Shown here piece after piece: positions 51,352 through 59,042 of a stretch of 64,000 bases of DNA; position 1 is the stretch's first letter; every line of letters begins with the position of its first letter. Below the pieces are notes generated by a model. The model was not told the origin of the DNA. It did not search any database and was given only the letters and a program-made list of their open reading frames with translations. The position numbers and the translations under genes were made by a program. Source of the stretch: Alcanivorax sp. (GTDB lineage Bacteria > Pseudomonadota > Gammaproteobacteria > Pseudomonadales > Alcanivoracaceae); contig NZ_CP051240.1 in assembly GCF_017794965.1 (NCBI RefSeq), forward strand, positions 2,976,001 through 3,040,000, read 5' to 3'.

Positions 51352-51813
51352 ATGAAACATCTGCTGATCGTCGCCCATGCCCCCTCCCCCAACACCCTGA
51401 AACTGCGTGAGGCCGCGTCTCGGGGGGCCGGGCATGAGGATATCGAGGATGTGTCCGTTACCGTGAAGGCGCCGCTGGAAGCCGGGCCGGAGGATGTGAT
51501 GGCCTGTGACGGCATCCTGCTGGGCACCACGGAAAACCTGGGCTACATGAGTGGCGCTCTGAAAGACTTCTTTGACCGCACTTATTACGCCGTACTGGAG
51601 GAAAAACAGGGCCTGCCCTGCGCGCTCTACATTCGCGCCGGCCACGACGGCACCGGCACCCGCCGCGCCGTGGAAACCATTGTCACCGGCCTGCGCTGGA
51701 ACTGGGTACAGGATCCGCTGGTATTGCGCGGGGACTGGCAGGAAGCCTTCGAGGGACAGGTTGAGGAGCTGGGGATGTATCTGGCCGCGGGGCTGGATGC
51801 GGGGGTGTTTTAG
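51352..51813 (+). CDS. NAD(P)H-dependent flavodoxin-like oxidoreductase
   Basis: 153 residues. Flavodoxin/WrbA-like fold: LLIVAHAPSPNTLKL (phosphate loop), then ACDGILLGTTENLGYMSGALKDFFDRTYY, the FMN-binding segment typical of the NAD(P)H-dependent FMN reductase/flavodoxin family, and YIRAGHDGTGTRRAVE. Probably reduces quinones or other small acceptors. A heptad arm starts directly at its TAG. Confidence 0.88.
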   Translation: MKHLLIVAHAPSPNTLKLREAASRGAGHEDIEDVSVTVKAPLEAGPEDVMACDGILLGTTENLGYMSGALKDFFDRTYYAVLEEKQGLPCALYIRAGHDGTGTRRAVETIVTGLRWNWVQDPLVLRGDWQEAFEGQVEELGMYLAAGLDAGVF

Positions 51814-52050
51814 CTGTGAGCTACCAGCTTCGAGCTACGAGGCGCGGGATGGGCAAGTGCGGCCTGAACCGCTTTGCCCCGCGAAATTCGGTGTTTCGCG
51901 TCGAGAGAAAATCATCGGTGGAGATGGGCTCACGCCCATTTCCGCCCTACGAGACAAGGCCAAGTACGATGGGTGGTGCGCGGGCAGAGCATATCCGCAG
52001 CTACACACCTCATCCGCGCCTCGTAGCTCAAAGCTGATAGCTCACCGCTG
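51814..52050. repeat. Heptad inverted pair between convergent genes
   Basis: Left arm 51814-51849 (gagctac cagcttc gagctac gaggcgcg) starts at the flavodoxin-gene stop; right arm 52014-52050 is its near-complete inverted copy and ends 2 bp from the stop of the enoyl-CoA hydratase gene (52053-52055). The spacer has a hairpin ggtggagatgggc / gcccatttccgcc near 51917-51950. Confidence 0.82.
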
Positions 52051-52052
52051 CT

Positions 52053-52817
52053 TTACTTGCTCTTGCTCACCATGGCTGCGATCACGGCTTTGGCTTCGTC
52101 GCCTTGCAGCAACTCACCAAACAGCGCCAGATCTTCCTTGACCACTTCATGCAAGGGCTTGTTGATGGCTTCACGCATCAGGCGTTTGCTTTCGCGCAGG
52201 GCACGGGGCGGCTTTTTGGCAAGGGTGACAGCCCAATTGCGAGCGGTGGCCTCCAGCTCTTCGCGCTTGACCACCTTGGCGACAAGACCGGCATCCAACG
52301 CCTGAGCGGCGGTGAAGGGTTCGCCCAGCAGCAGCATGCGGGCGGCACGCTGGTAACCCATCCAGGCCGGCATCAATTTGGCAGAGCCGGCTTCCGGCAC
52401 GGCGCCCAGATCAGCAAACGGGGTAATGAACTTGGCATCCTCCGACGCCACCACCAGGTCCATGTGCAGCAGCATGGTTGTGCCCACGCCCACGGCATTG
52501 CCCTGGACAGCGCCTACCACGGCCTTGGGGAACACGTGAATGGCATCGATAAAGGCCGCTGCCGCAGGGGCTTCACCCGGCGCCGCATTGAGGAAATCCA
52601 TCAGGTCGTTGCCGGCACTGAAAGACTTGCCCTCACCGGTAAACAACACCACCCGAATGTCATCGCTTTCTTCCGCAGCCTTGAGCAATTTGACCAGATC
52701 CCAGTACATGACGGCGGTCAGCGCGTTCAGTTTGTCAGGGCGGTTCAGGGTAATTTCCATGACTGATTCAGTGTTCTTGACCAGAATCAGCCCGCTTTCC
52801 AGTGTCGGCATCGTCAC
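52053..52817 (-). CDS. Enoyl-CoA hydratase/isomerase family protein
   Basis: 254 residues from GTG 52817 (GGGAGAG 7 nt upstream); ATG two codons later is possible. Crotonase blocks: EITLNRPDKLNALT, GEGKSFSAGNDLMDFL (oxyanion), PKAVVGAVQGNAVGVGTTMLLHMDLVVASEDAKFITPFADLG, PEAGSAKLMP. Asp/Glu at the second catalytic position are replaced by the AGSA context seen in isomerase-type members (ECI/crotonobetainyl-like). Probably acts in fatty-acid oxidation. Exact reaction not determined. Confidence 0.92.
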   Translation of the reverse strand: MTMPTLESGLILVKNTESVMEITLNRPDKLNALTAVMYWDLVKLLKAAEESDDIRVVLFTGEGKSFSAGNDLMDFLNAAPGEAPAAAAFIDAIHVFPKAVVGAVQGNAVGVGTTMLLHMDLVVASEDAKFITPFADLGAVPEAGSAKLMPAWMGYQRAARMLLLGEPFTAAQALDAGLVAKVVKREELEATARNWAVTLAKKPPRALRESKRLMREAINKPLHEVVKEDLALFGELLQGDEAKAVIAAMVSKSK

Positions 52818-52944
52818 GACAGCTCTCCCGTAATTGAGTTTGGCCCAAGGCTAGCGGCCCACCCGGCTGCTGCCAAGAGGCAAAATTGATTGACCCGGCA
52901 GTCAGACCGGATTAAAACAGCGCACCTATTCTGAGATTGCACCT

Positions 52945-53736
52945 GTGAAGCTGATCACCTTCGATCCTTTTCGCACCTTGGGCACCCCGGGGGTTCGCTA
53001 TATCAAACCTGAGCATATGCATCAGCACCGCGAGGCTCTGAGCGAGGCAGACTGGTTGCTGTTCCCGGCCTACTGGCAGATCAACAGCCTGCATTACGTG
53101 CTCAAGAAACGCATCTTCCCCAGCCTGAGCAGCTATCACCTTGGCCATGACAAGGTGGAGATGACCCGCGCCCTGCAAACCGCCTGCCCCGAGCACGTGC
53201 CGGACACCCTGATCACCTCGGCGGACAGCTACGGCATCCAGCAGATCCTGGACCAGTGGCACTTTCCGTTTGTGGCCAAGACAGTGAAATCCAGCCAGGG
53301 GATGGGGGTGTTCCTGATTGAAAATCGCCAGCAGCTGGAGACCTATGCAGAACGACAATCCGTGCTGTATGTGCAGAGACTGCTACCCATTGTGCGGGAC
53401 CTTCGCATCGTTGTGGTGGGTGAGGAGATTGTGGCCAGCTACTGGCGTGAGGGCGCCGGCTTCCTCAACAACGTGAGCCAGGGCGGACGGGTGCGCACCG
53501 ACATTCCGGTTCCGGACGCCGCGTTATCGCTGGTCTCAGGCCTGGCGCACTATCTGGATATCAACCATGCCGGCTTCGACGTGGCCATGGTGGACGGCCA
53601 CCCCTATATTCTGGAGTTCAACCGCCTGTTCGGGAACACCGGGGTACCGGACATGCCCAAGGCCATTGCGGCGGCCATGAACCGCTACTTGCTCGGTCCG
53701 GAACCGCCATCTTCTGATACCAGCGTTTCGGCCTGA
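52945..53736 (+). CDS. ATP-grasp (RimK-type) ligase-like protein
   Basis: 263 residues from a GTG start. N-terminal pre-ATP-grasp region (LITFDPFRTLGTPGV, KPEHMHQH, LLFPAYWQINSL), then ATP-grasp core with FVAKTVKSSQGMGVFLI, VQRLLPIVRDLRIVVVGEEIVASYWR, VDGHPYILEFNRLFGNTG (Mg-binding Glu/Asn). Likely joins a carboxyl group to an amine or amino acid; substrate unknown. Its last 52 bp overlap the convergent gene at 53685. Confidence 0.88.
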   Translation: MKLITFDPFRTLGTPGVRYIKPEHMHQHREALSEADWLLFPAYWQINSLHYVLKKRIFPSLSSYHLGHDKVEMTRALQTACPEHVPDTLITSADSYGIQQILDQWHFPFVAKTVKSSQGMGVFLIENRQQLETYAERQSVLYVQRLLPIVRDLRIVVVGEEIVASYWREGAGFLNNVSQGGRVRTDIPVPDAALSLVSGLAHYLDINHAGFDVAMVDGHPYILEFNRLFGNTGVPDMPKAIAAAMNRYLLGPEPPSSDTSVSA

Positions 53737-54881
53737 GTACGCAGCAGGGCTTGATAACGGTGTGCCAGCTGTTCAACGGGCTGCAGGCGCACCTTGTGAT
53801 CGCCCGCCACGGCGACCTGCGCACGCTCAGGCTGATACAGGGCCTTCACGTCCAGCTCGGTGTCGGCCAGATGGGCTTCCGGAACCTGCAGCCGCCCGGG
53901 CACCCCTGCCAGGCACAACGACCAGGCTTCGTCCGGGTCCTTGTCGATGGTCATCAACGCCTTGAATTCCAGCGGCACCTTGCCCTGTTGCTTGCGCAGC
54001 GGCGCCAGCAGGCGAACGACCCGCAGAAACAACAGCCCCGCACACAGTGCAGCAAAAGCCGCCTGGGACACCGGCAGCTGACAGAACACCACCCCGGCCT
54101 GACGGCCGATGGGCTGGCTCACCTGCCCACCATACACCGCCACCGCCTTGTCCAGCAGGCGCTGGTAGTCCACCAGCACCTCTTCCACCGCCTGTTCGGT
54201 GTAGCGCTGACGAATCGCTTCGAAATTGACGATGCTGAGGCGCAACTGGGCCTGGATCCGTTCTGGATCAATAGGCGTTTCCGACCGGACCGGCACCACT
54301 GATTCCATCTGCGCAGGCGCAGAGACTGTCTCAGGCTCAGGTGCAGGGGGCGCGGCCACCAGAGGCGCTTCTGAGGGGGGCATCAACCGCTCGCGCACAA
54401 GGGTGTAAGCCAGTCGCAACAACAGCACACACAACACGGCGAGCACGAAGCCTGCCTCGATATTCTGGCGAGAGGCATCACGGTTCTCGCCCAGCAGGGT
54501 CAGGGAACCGGCCAGCTCCCCGTCCGGCAGCGCAACGGGAACACTGACATAGAAATCCCCATCTCTGATCCCCGCCAGTCCCACCTGGACTTCCGCCGGG
54601 TTCAGAAAGCGCACCCCGGCCACCGGCGCCAGCGCCACGGTTTCCCGGCCAATCAGGTTAATGCTGATGGAATCTTCACTGGCCAGCGCTTCAGCCGCCC
54701 GACGGGCCGTCTGCTCGGCCAGGGCCTTGAGCTGGATCTCTCGCTCCTGCTCCAGGCTGGAGGAGTAGTGCTCGAGGAAATAGATCCCCACCACCAGCAT
54801 GGCCAGCAGCATCAGGATCAATTCACGCAACAGGGTCTGCTGGCGACCAATCCATGGACGCCATTGTTCCCACAGGGACAT
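53685..54881 (-). CDS. Two-TM inner-membrane protein with degenerate cyclase-like C-domain
   Basis: 398 residues. TM1 at about 19-37 (LILMLLAMLVVGIYFLEHY), a periplasmic part of about 100 residues (EIQLKALAEQTARRAAEALA; VPVALPDGELAGSLTL), TM2 at about 143-162 (AGFVLAVLCVLLLRLAYTLV). A Pro/Glu-rich linker is followed by a cytoplasmic domain where LRLSIVNFEAIRQRYTEQAV ... LLDKAVAVYGGQVSQPIGRQ resembles a class III nucleotidyl cyclase fold without visible metal Asp residues. A membrane protein of this topology is encoded next to serB in Pseudomonas. Function unknown. Confidence 0.7.
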   Translation of the reverse strand: MSLWEQWRPWIGRQQTLLRELILMLLAMLVVGIYFLEHYSSSLEQEREIQLKALAEQTARRAAEALASEDSISINLIGRETVALAPVAGVRFLNPAEVQVGLAGIRDGDFYVSVPVALPDGELAGSLTLLGENRDASRQNIEAGFVLAVLCVLLLRLAYTLVRERLMPPSEAPLVAAPPAPEPETVSAPAQMESVVPVRSETPIDPERIQAQLRLSIVNFEAIRQRYTEQAVEEVLVDYQRLLDKAVAVYGGQVSQPIGRQAGVVFCQLPVSQAAFAALCAGLLFLRVVRLLAPLRKQQGKVPLEFKALMTIDKDPDEAWSLCLAGVPGRLQVPEAHLADTELDVKALYQPERAQVAVAGDHKVRLQPVEQLAHRYQALLRTQAETLVSEDGGSGPSK

Positions 54882-55006
54882 AGGGGGTTATCCGTTTGGT
54901 TTTGTTCTCTGGCCCGGAGTATAACGCGAGTTGGCCAGGATGCCTTGACTGTAAAGACATGCCTGATGCCTTTTTGCATCGGAACAACACTCGCTATACC
55001 CCGCCG

Positions 55007-55213
55007 TAGGAGCCCAGCTTGCCTGGGCGATCCGAGCCTAAGCGAGGTAAGGATTCCAGAGACGAGTCTCGAGTCTCGAGTCACGAGCCTCGAAAATCAA
55101 AAAAGCACACCACGCACGAGGTTTGAGGCTATGGCCTTCGCAGCTCGCTTCTCGTAACTCGAAACTCATTTCCTCGCTTAGGCTCGGATCGCGGTCGGAC
55201 GACCGCTCCTACG
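55007..55213. repeat. 207-bp nested palindromic composite upstream of serB
   Basis: Order from both ends inward: REP hairpin (55007-55031 GTAGGAGCCCAGCTTGCCTG and 55187-55213 GCGGTCGGACGACCGCTCCT), constant word GATCCGAGCCTAAGCGAGG / CCTCGCTTAGGCTCGGATC, heptad arms 55060-55099 (gagtctc gagtctc gagtcac gagcctc) and 55138-55171, and a 38-nt centre. The two REP stems differ although the frame is the same. Remaining bases of 54882-55357 hold no gene. Confidence 0.85.
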
Positions 55214-55357
55214 GGGGAGCGAAGCACCCGGCTTTTGTGCCTCTGGCATCCGACAATGCCTCCAGCGTTCTTCAACATCTCAATATCTGCTACTCTTACG
55301 CGGTTTTCGGGGAGCTGCGGCTTCCGTTCGTTTGAATTTTGCTCCTGGAGCCCCTGC

Positions 55358-56593
55358 GTGCGCGAGATCATCCTGATTCAGGTTTCCGGCAATGACCGTC
55401 CCGGTCTGACGGCCGCTTTCACCCGGATTCTGGCCCGTTACCGCCTGAACATCCTGGATATCGGCCAGGCGGTGATCCATGACACCCTGTCGCTGGGTAT
55501 CCTGGTAGAAACCCCGCAGGATGCGGATTCCTCCGCCGTGCTCAAGGATGTGCTGTTCGAAGCCCACAAGCTCAACATCAATGTGCGCTTCCGGCCGATC
55601 GATGAAGACCGTTACGAAGAGTGGGTGGCCGGCCAGGGCAAGGACCGGCACATCATTACCCTGCTTGCCCGCAAGATCACCGCAGAGCAGCTGGCCGAGG
55701 TGACCGCTACGGTTGCGGATAACGGGCTCAACATTGACAGCATCACCCGCCTGTCGGGCCGGGTGCATCTTGAAGGGGAAGCCGCCGGCAGCGACAACCG
55801 GGCCTGCATCGAGATTTCCGTCCGTGGTGAGCCGCGTGACGCGGAATCCATGCGTGCCGCCTTCCTGTCCATTGCCAATGACCGGAACATGGACATCGCC
55901 TTCCAGCGCGACAGCGCCTTCCGCCGCAACCGGCGTCTGGTCGTGTTCGATATGGATTCCACCCTGATCCGCTCCGAAGTGATTGACGAGCTGGCCGTGG
56001 AGGCCGGCGTTGGCGACCAGGTGGCAGAGATCACTGAGCGTGCCATGCGTGGCGAGCTGGATTTCAATGAAAGCTTTTCTGCCCGGGTGGCCCTGCTGAA
56101 GGGGCTGGATGAAGGCGCGCTGGAGCGGGTGCGTGAGCGTATCCAGCTGACCGAAGGCGCCAAACGGCTGGTGGGCACCCTGCGCGCGCTGGGTTACCGC
56201 ACTGCCATCCTGTCCGGCGGATTCACCTGGTTCGGCCACTGGCTGCAGGATCTGCTGGGCATTGATTACGTCCATGCCAATGAACTGGAAATCGAGGACG
56301 GCAAGGTGACTGGCCGGGTAGTGGGCCAGATCGTCAACGGCCAGCGAAAAGCCGAGCTCCTCAAGGAAATCGCCGCCCAGGAAGGGATCAGCCTGGAACA
56401 GACCATCGCCGTGGGCGACGGCGCCAACGACCTGCCCATGCTCGGCGAAGCCGGCCTCGGCATCGCCTTCCGCGCCAAACCCCTGGTCAAGCAAAACGCC
56501 GAACAAGCCATCTCCACCCTGGGCCTGGACGGTATCCTCTATCTGATCGGGGTGCGGGACAAGGATCAGGCGGAGCTTCTGAAGAGCAATTAA
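55358..56593 (+). CDS. serB: Phosphoserine phosphatase with N-terminal ACT domains
   Basis: 411 residues from a GTG start at 55358 (GGAG 7 nt upstream; VREIILIQVSGNDRPGLT). Two ACT-like domains (about 1-160) precede the HAD domain: nucleophile motif VVFDMDSTLI, AILSGGFTWFGHW, and IAVGDGANDLPMLGEAGLGIAFRAKP. It makes serine from phosphoserine. The long frame upstream contains no conserved sequence. Stop is inside a heptad repeat; convergent with fimX. Confidence 0.95.
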   Translation: MREIILIQVSGNDRPGLTAAFTRILARYRLNILDIGQAVIHDTLSLGILVETPQDADSSAVLKDVLFEAHKLNINVRFRPIDEDRYEEWVAGQGKDRHIITLLARKITAEQLAEVTATVADNGLNIDSITRLSGRVHLEGEAAGSDNRACIEISVRGEPRDAESMRAAFLSIANDRNMDIAFQRDSAFRRNRRLVVFDMDSTLIRSEVIDELAVEAGVGDQVAEITERAMRGELDFNESFSARVALLKGLDEGALERVRERIQLTEGAKRLVGTLRALGYRTAILSGGFTWFGHWLQDLLGIDYVHANELEIEDGKVTGRVVGQIVNGQRKAELLKEIAAQEGISLEQTIAVGDGANDLPMLGEAGLGIAFRAKPLVKQNAEQAISTLGLDGILYLIGVRDKDQAELLKSN

Positions 56594-56751
56594 TAGTTAA
56601 TAATGAATAATTAATAGTTGCGCGAGCAAGGTTTAGCTCGCCTTGAAACGCAAGAGGCCGCGCCCAAAGTCAGGGCGCGGCCTCTTGCGTTTCAGAACAT
56701 GAAAGACAAAACCGCGAGTTATTAATTATTCATTATTAACTATTAATTGCC
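56588..56751. repeat. Heptad inverted pair between serB and fimX
   Basis: Left arm 56588-56622 (attaata gttaata atgaata attaata gttgcgcg) overlaps the serB stop (56591-56593). Right arm 56715-56751 is its inverted copy and ends 3 bp from the fimX stop (56754-56756). The spacer holds the 21-bp perfect hairpin listed next. This is the clearest example of the architecture. Confidence 0.85.
56645..56693. terminator. 21-bp perfect hairpin, probable bidirectional terminator
   Basis: gaaacgcaagaggccgcgccc (56645-56665) pairs fully with 56673-56693; loop aaagtca. It lies midway between convergent serB and fimX. No T run follows either arm, so termination strength is uncertain. Confidence 0.65.
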
Positions 56752-56753
56752 TT

Positions 56754-58826
56754 TCACGCTGTTTCAGGAATCTCCAGCACATCCATGGGCGGTTGCAGGT
56801 AGTAGCCTTGCAGGTAGTTCACCCCGCCGAGGGTCCACAGGGCCTGCATCTGGGCGGCGGATTCCACGAAACCGATGACCGAGGCGCGGCCGCCTTCGCT
56901 GACCTGCTTGACGATGTCTGCCAGGCGGGCCCGACCTTCCGGTTTGGCCAGTTCCTGGGTAAAGGAGCCTTCGAACTTCACCATGCTGGCAGGTATGTGC
57001 TCGAACAGTTTGAACGGATCCAGACCACCGCCGAAACGACTGATGGACACCTTGCAGCCCGCAAATTGTACCTTCTGGGCAAACAGGGCGGCCTGTTTCA
57101 GGTAGGTGGTGGCATCCGCCTCGGTGAACTGGAAGATCACATTACGGCCTTCCATCTTCGCGGCCTTCATGGCCTTGAGCATCCAGTCCGCCAGACCGGC
57201 ATCGGCCAGGGAGCTGCCGTTGATGTTGAACAGCATCTTCACCGGCTGGCCCAGGGCGGCGGCGGCACGCATGCCGTTGAGCACCACCCAGCGATCGATC
57301 TTGCCAGCGAAGCCTTCCTCCGACGCCACGGGCATGAAGTCCTGAGCCTCCAGCACATCCCCTTCTTTCTGGGGGAGATTCACGAACACCTCAAACAGAT
57401 GTTCGCTATCGTCTTCCAGATTCATCAGAGGCTGATATTTCAGCTTGAAACTGCTTTTCTCAAGCGCCTGGCGCAGCTGCATGGCAATGGCTTCCGATGA
57501 GCCTGCTGCCACATCATCCATGGGATCATGCACCTTCACGCTATTGCCTTTGCCTTCATTGGCACGCTGGGCATGGTTGCAACACTTGAGCGCGGTGGTC
57601 AGCGTATTCTGGCTGTTACGGGCATCTTCACGAATGAACGCCACGCCAACGCTGGCGGTGACCTGCACCGTGCGCGCCGACACCTCGGGCATCAGCTGCT
57701 CCACCACCTTGCGCATCTTTTCTGCCAGCTCCGTCGCCACATCCGTATCTTCCACGGGCAGCAACAGGGCAAAGTCCTCGCCGTCCACTCTTGCCAGAGA
57801 GGCATCACCACTGTTCTCGACCAATGAGTTCGCTACGGCCCGCAGCATCTCGTCTGCGCCTTCGATACCCAGGCTGGACTGATGGTGCTCGAAGTCATCC
57901 AGGCGCAGGTACAGCACCGCAGACAACTGGCTCTCACGGGCCGCTGCGGCCACCGCATCGTCCATCTGCTCAATGAACCACTTACGGCTGAACAGGCCTG
58001 TGACCTGATCTTTCTCGCTGATCTCGCGAATGCGCTCTTCAATCTCGCTCTGGTTCACGCCGGCGGCCCGGATCACGATCTGGGTGCAGGCTTCACCATC
58101 ATAGGTACTGGGAGAGAAAGTGAAGGTGGCATCGAACTCTTCGCCGTCCGTATTTACCCCCTTGCATTCCAGCTCCTGGGTCTGGTTTTCGTCCTGGGCA
58201 CGGCTGCGAAGCAGGTTCTTGAGTTTGTCGTGGTCCGCCGCGGACACCATGTCCATGATCGGCACGCCGGCCAGATCATCGGCATCCTCATAACCGAACA
58301 TTTCCACATAGTTGTCATTGGCATGGATATGCATGCCATCGAGCACGTAGGCGATAGCATCGCGGCTCTGGTCCATGAGCAGGGAGAGGCGCTTCTCGGC
58401 ATCGTGCCGCACGATCTCGGAATGCTGGAGCTCCTTTCTCAGGCGCAGGAACTCGGCCAGTCGATCCACCATCAGGGAGATCAACTCGCGATCATTGCAG
58501 GGGGCAACAGCCCGGGCGCCGTGGGTCATACCTTCTTTCACGGTTTCCGGAGTAAATTCATCGGCTAGCAGAATGACGGGAATGGCCTTGCCAAGGCGGT
58601 TCAGATGGGCCATCGCCTTTTCAAAGGTGCCATCGCCAAAGGACGGACGGCAGAGCATCAATTCCCAGGAACCGCCCTTCAACGCACGCAGCAGATCATC
58701 ATCGCCCAGTGCCAGCTCGGCCCGGGTTGCCCTGCCTGCATTACGCAGGGCATTCATCAATTGCTCGGCTTCATCCTGGGAGTCATGGGCGATCAGCAGG
58801 CGTAAATTGTCCAGGACATAGCTCAT
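56754..58826 (-). CDS. fimX: FimX-like REC-PAS-GGDEF-EAL protein
   Basis: 690 residues from ATG 58826 (MSYVLDNLRLLIAHDSQDEAEQLM); a GTG five codons earlier is possible. REC-like domain lacks a clear phospho-Asp; PAS about 140-260; GGDEF degenerate (RVDGEDFALLL); EAL degenerate (FEVFVNL; SISRFGGG instead of DDFG) with GFVE and YLQGYYL kept. P. aeruginosa FimX has the same order and degenerate sites, binds c-di-GMP and controls type IV pili, and lies next to serB as here. A binder rather than an enzyme is expected. Confidence 0.9.
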   Translation of the reverse strand: MSYVLDNLRLLIAHDSQDEAEQLMNALRNAGRATRAELALGDDDLLRALKGGSWELMLCRPSFGDGTFEKAMAHLNRLGKAIPVILLADEFTPETVKEGMTHGARAVAPCNDRELISLMVDRLAEFLRLRKELQHSEIVRHDAEKRLSLLMDQSRDAIAYVLDGMHIHANDNYVEMFGYEDADDLAGVPIMDMVSAADHDKLKNLLRSRAQDENQTQELECKGVNTDGEEFDATFTFSPSTYDGEACTQIVIRAAGVNQSEIEERIREISEKDQVTGLFSRKWFIEQMDDAVAAAARESQLSAVLYLRLDDFEHHQSSLGIEGADEMLRAVANSLVENSGDASLARVDGEDFALLLPVEDTDVATELAEKMRKVVEQLMPEVSARTVQVTASVGVAFIREDARNSQNTLTTALKCCNHAQRANEGKGNSVKVHDPMDDVAAGSSEAIAMQLRQALEKSSFKLKYQPLMNLEDDSEHLFEVFVNLPQKEGDVLEAQDFMPVASEEGFAGKIDRWVVLNGMRAAAALGQPVKMLFNINGSSLADAGLADWMLKAMKAAKMEGRNVIFQFTEADATTYLKQAALFAQKVQFAGCKVSISRFGGGLDPFKLFEHIPASMVKFEGSFTQELAKPEGRARLADIVKQVSEGGRASVIGFVESAAQMQALWTLGGVNYLQGYYLQPPMDVLEIPETA

Positions 58827-59042
58827 TGATTCACTACTCACAATTCAATCATTGTTGGCGTTGTGCCTGACGACCCTGTCATGACAAAAAACAAAAAACC
58901 ACCCATCCCGATCCTGTGGACGCCATGAACAGGTTAGCTGGCTGTCAGAAAAATTGCCGATTCCTGTGGCAAACCATGTTAACCATTCCGTTTGGCCGCG
59001 ATGGCGGCAAGATGGGCATGGGCCGCACCCATGCCGAAAATC

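Noticed and set aside
55280..56506. Minus-strand open frame opposite serB (408 codons)
   Set aside because: Composition mirrors serB codons; serB has ACT and HAD motifs, this frame has none.
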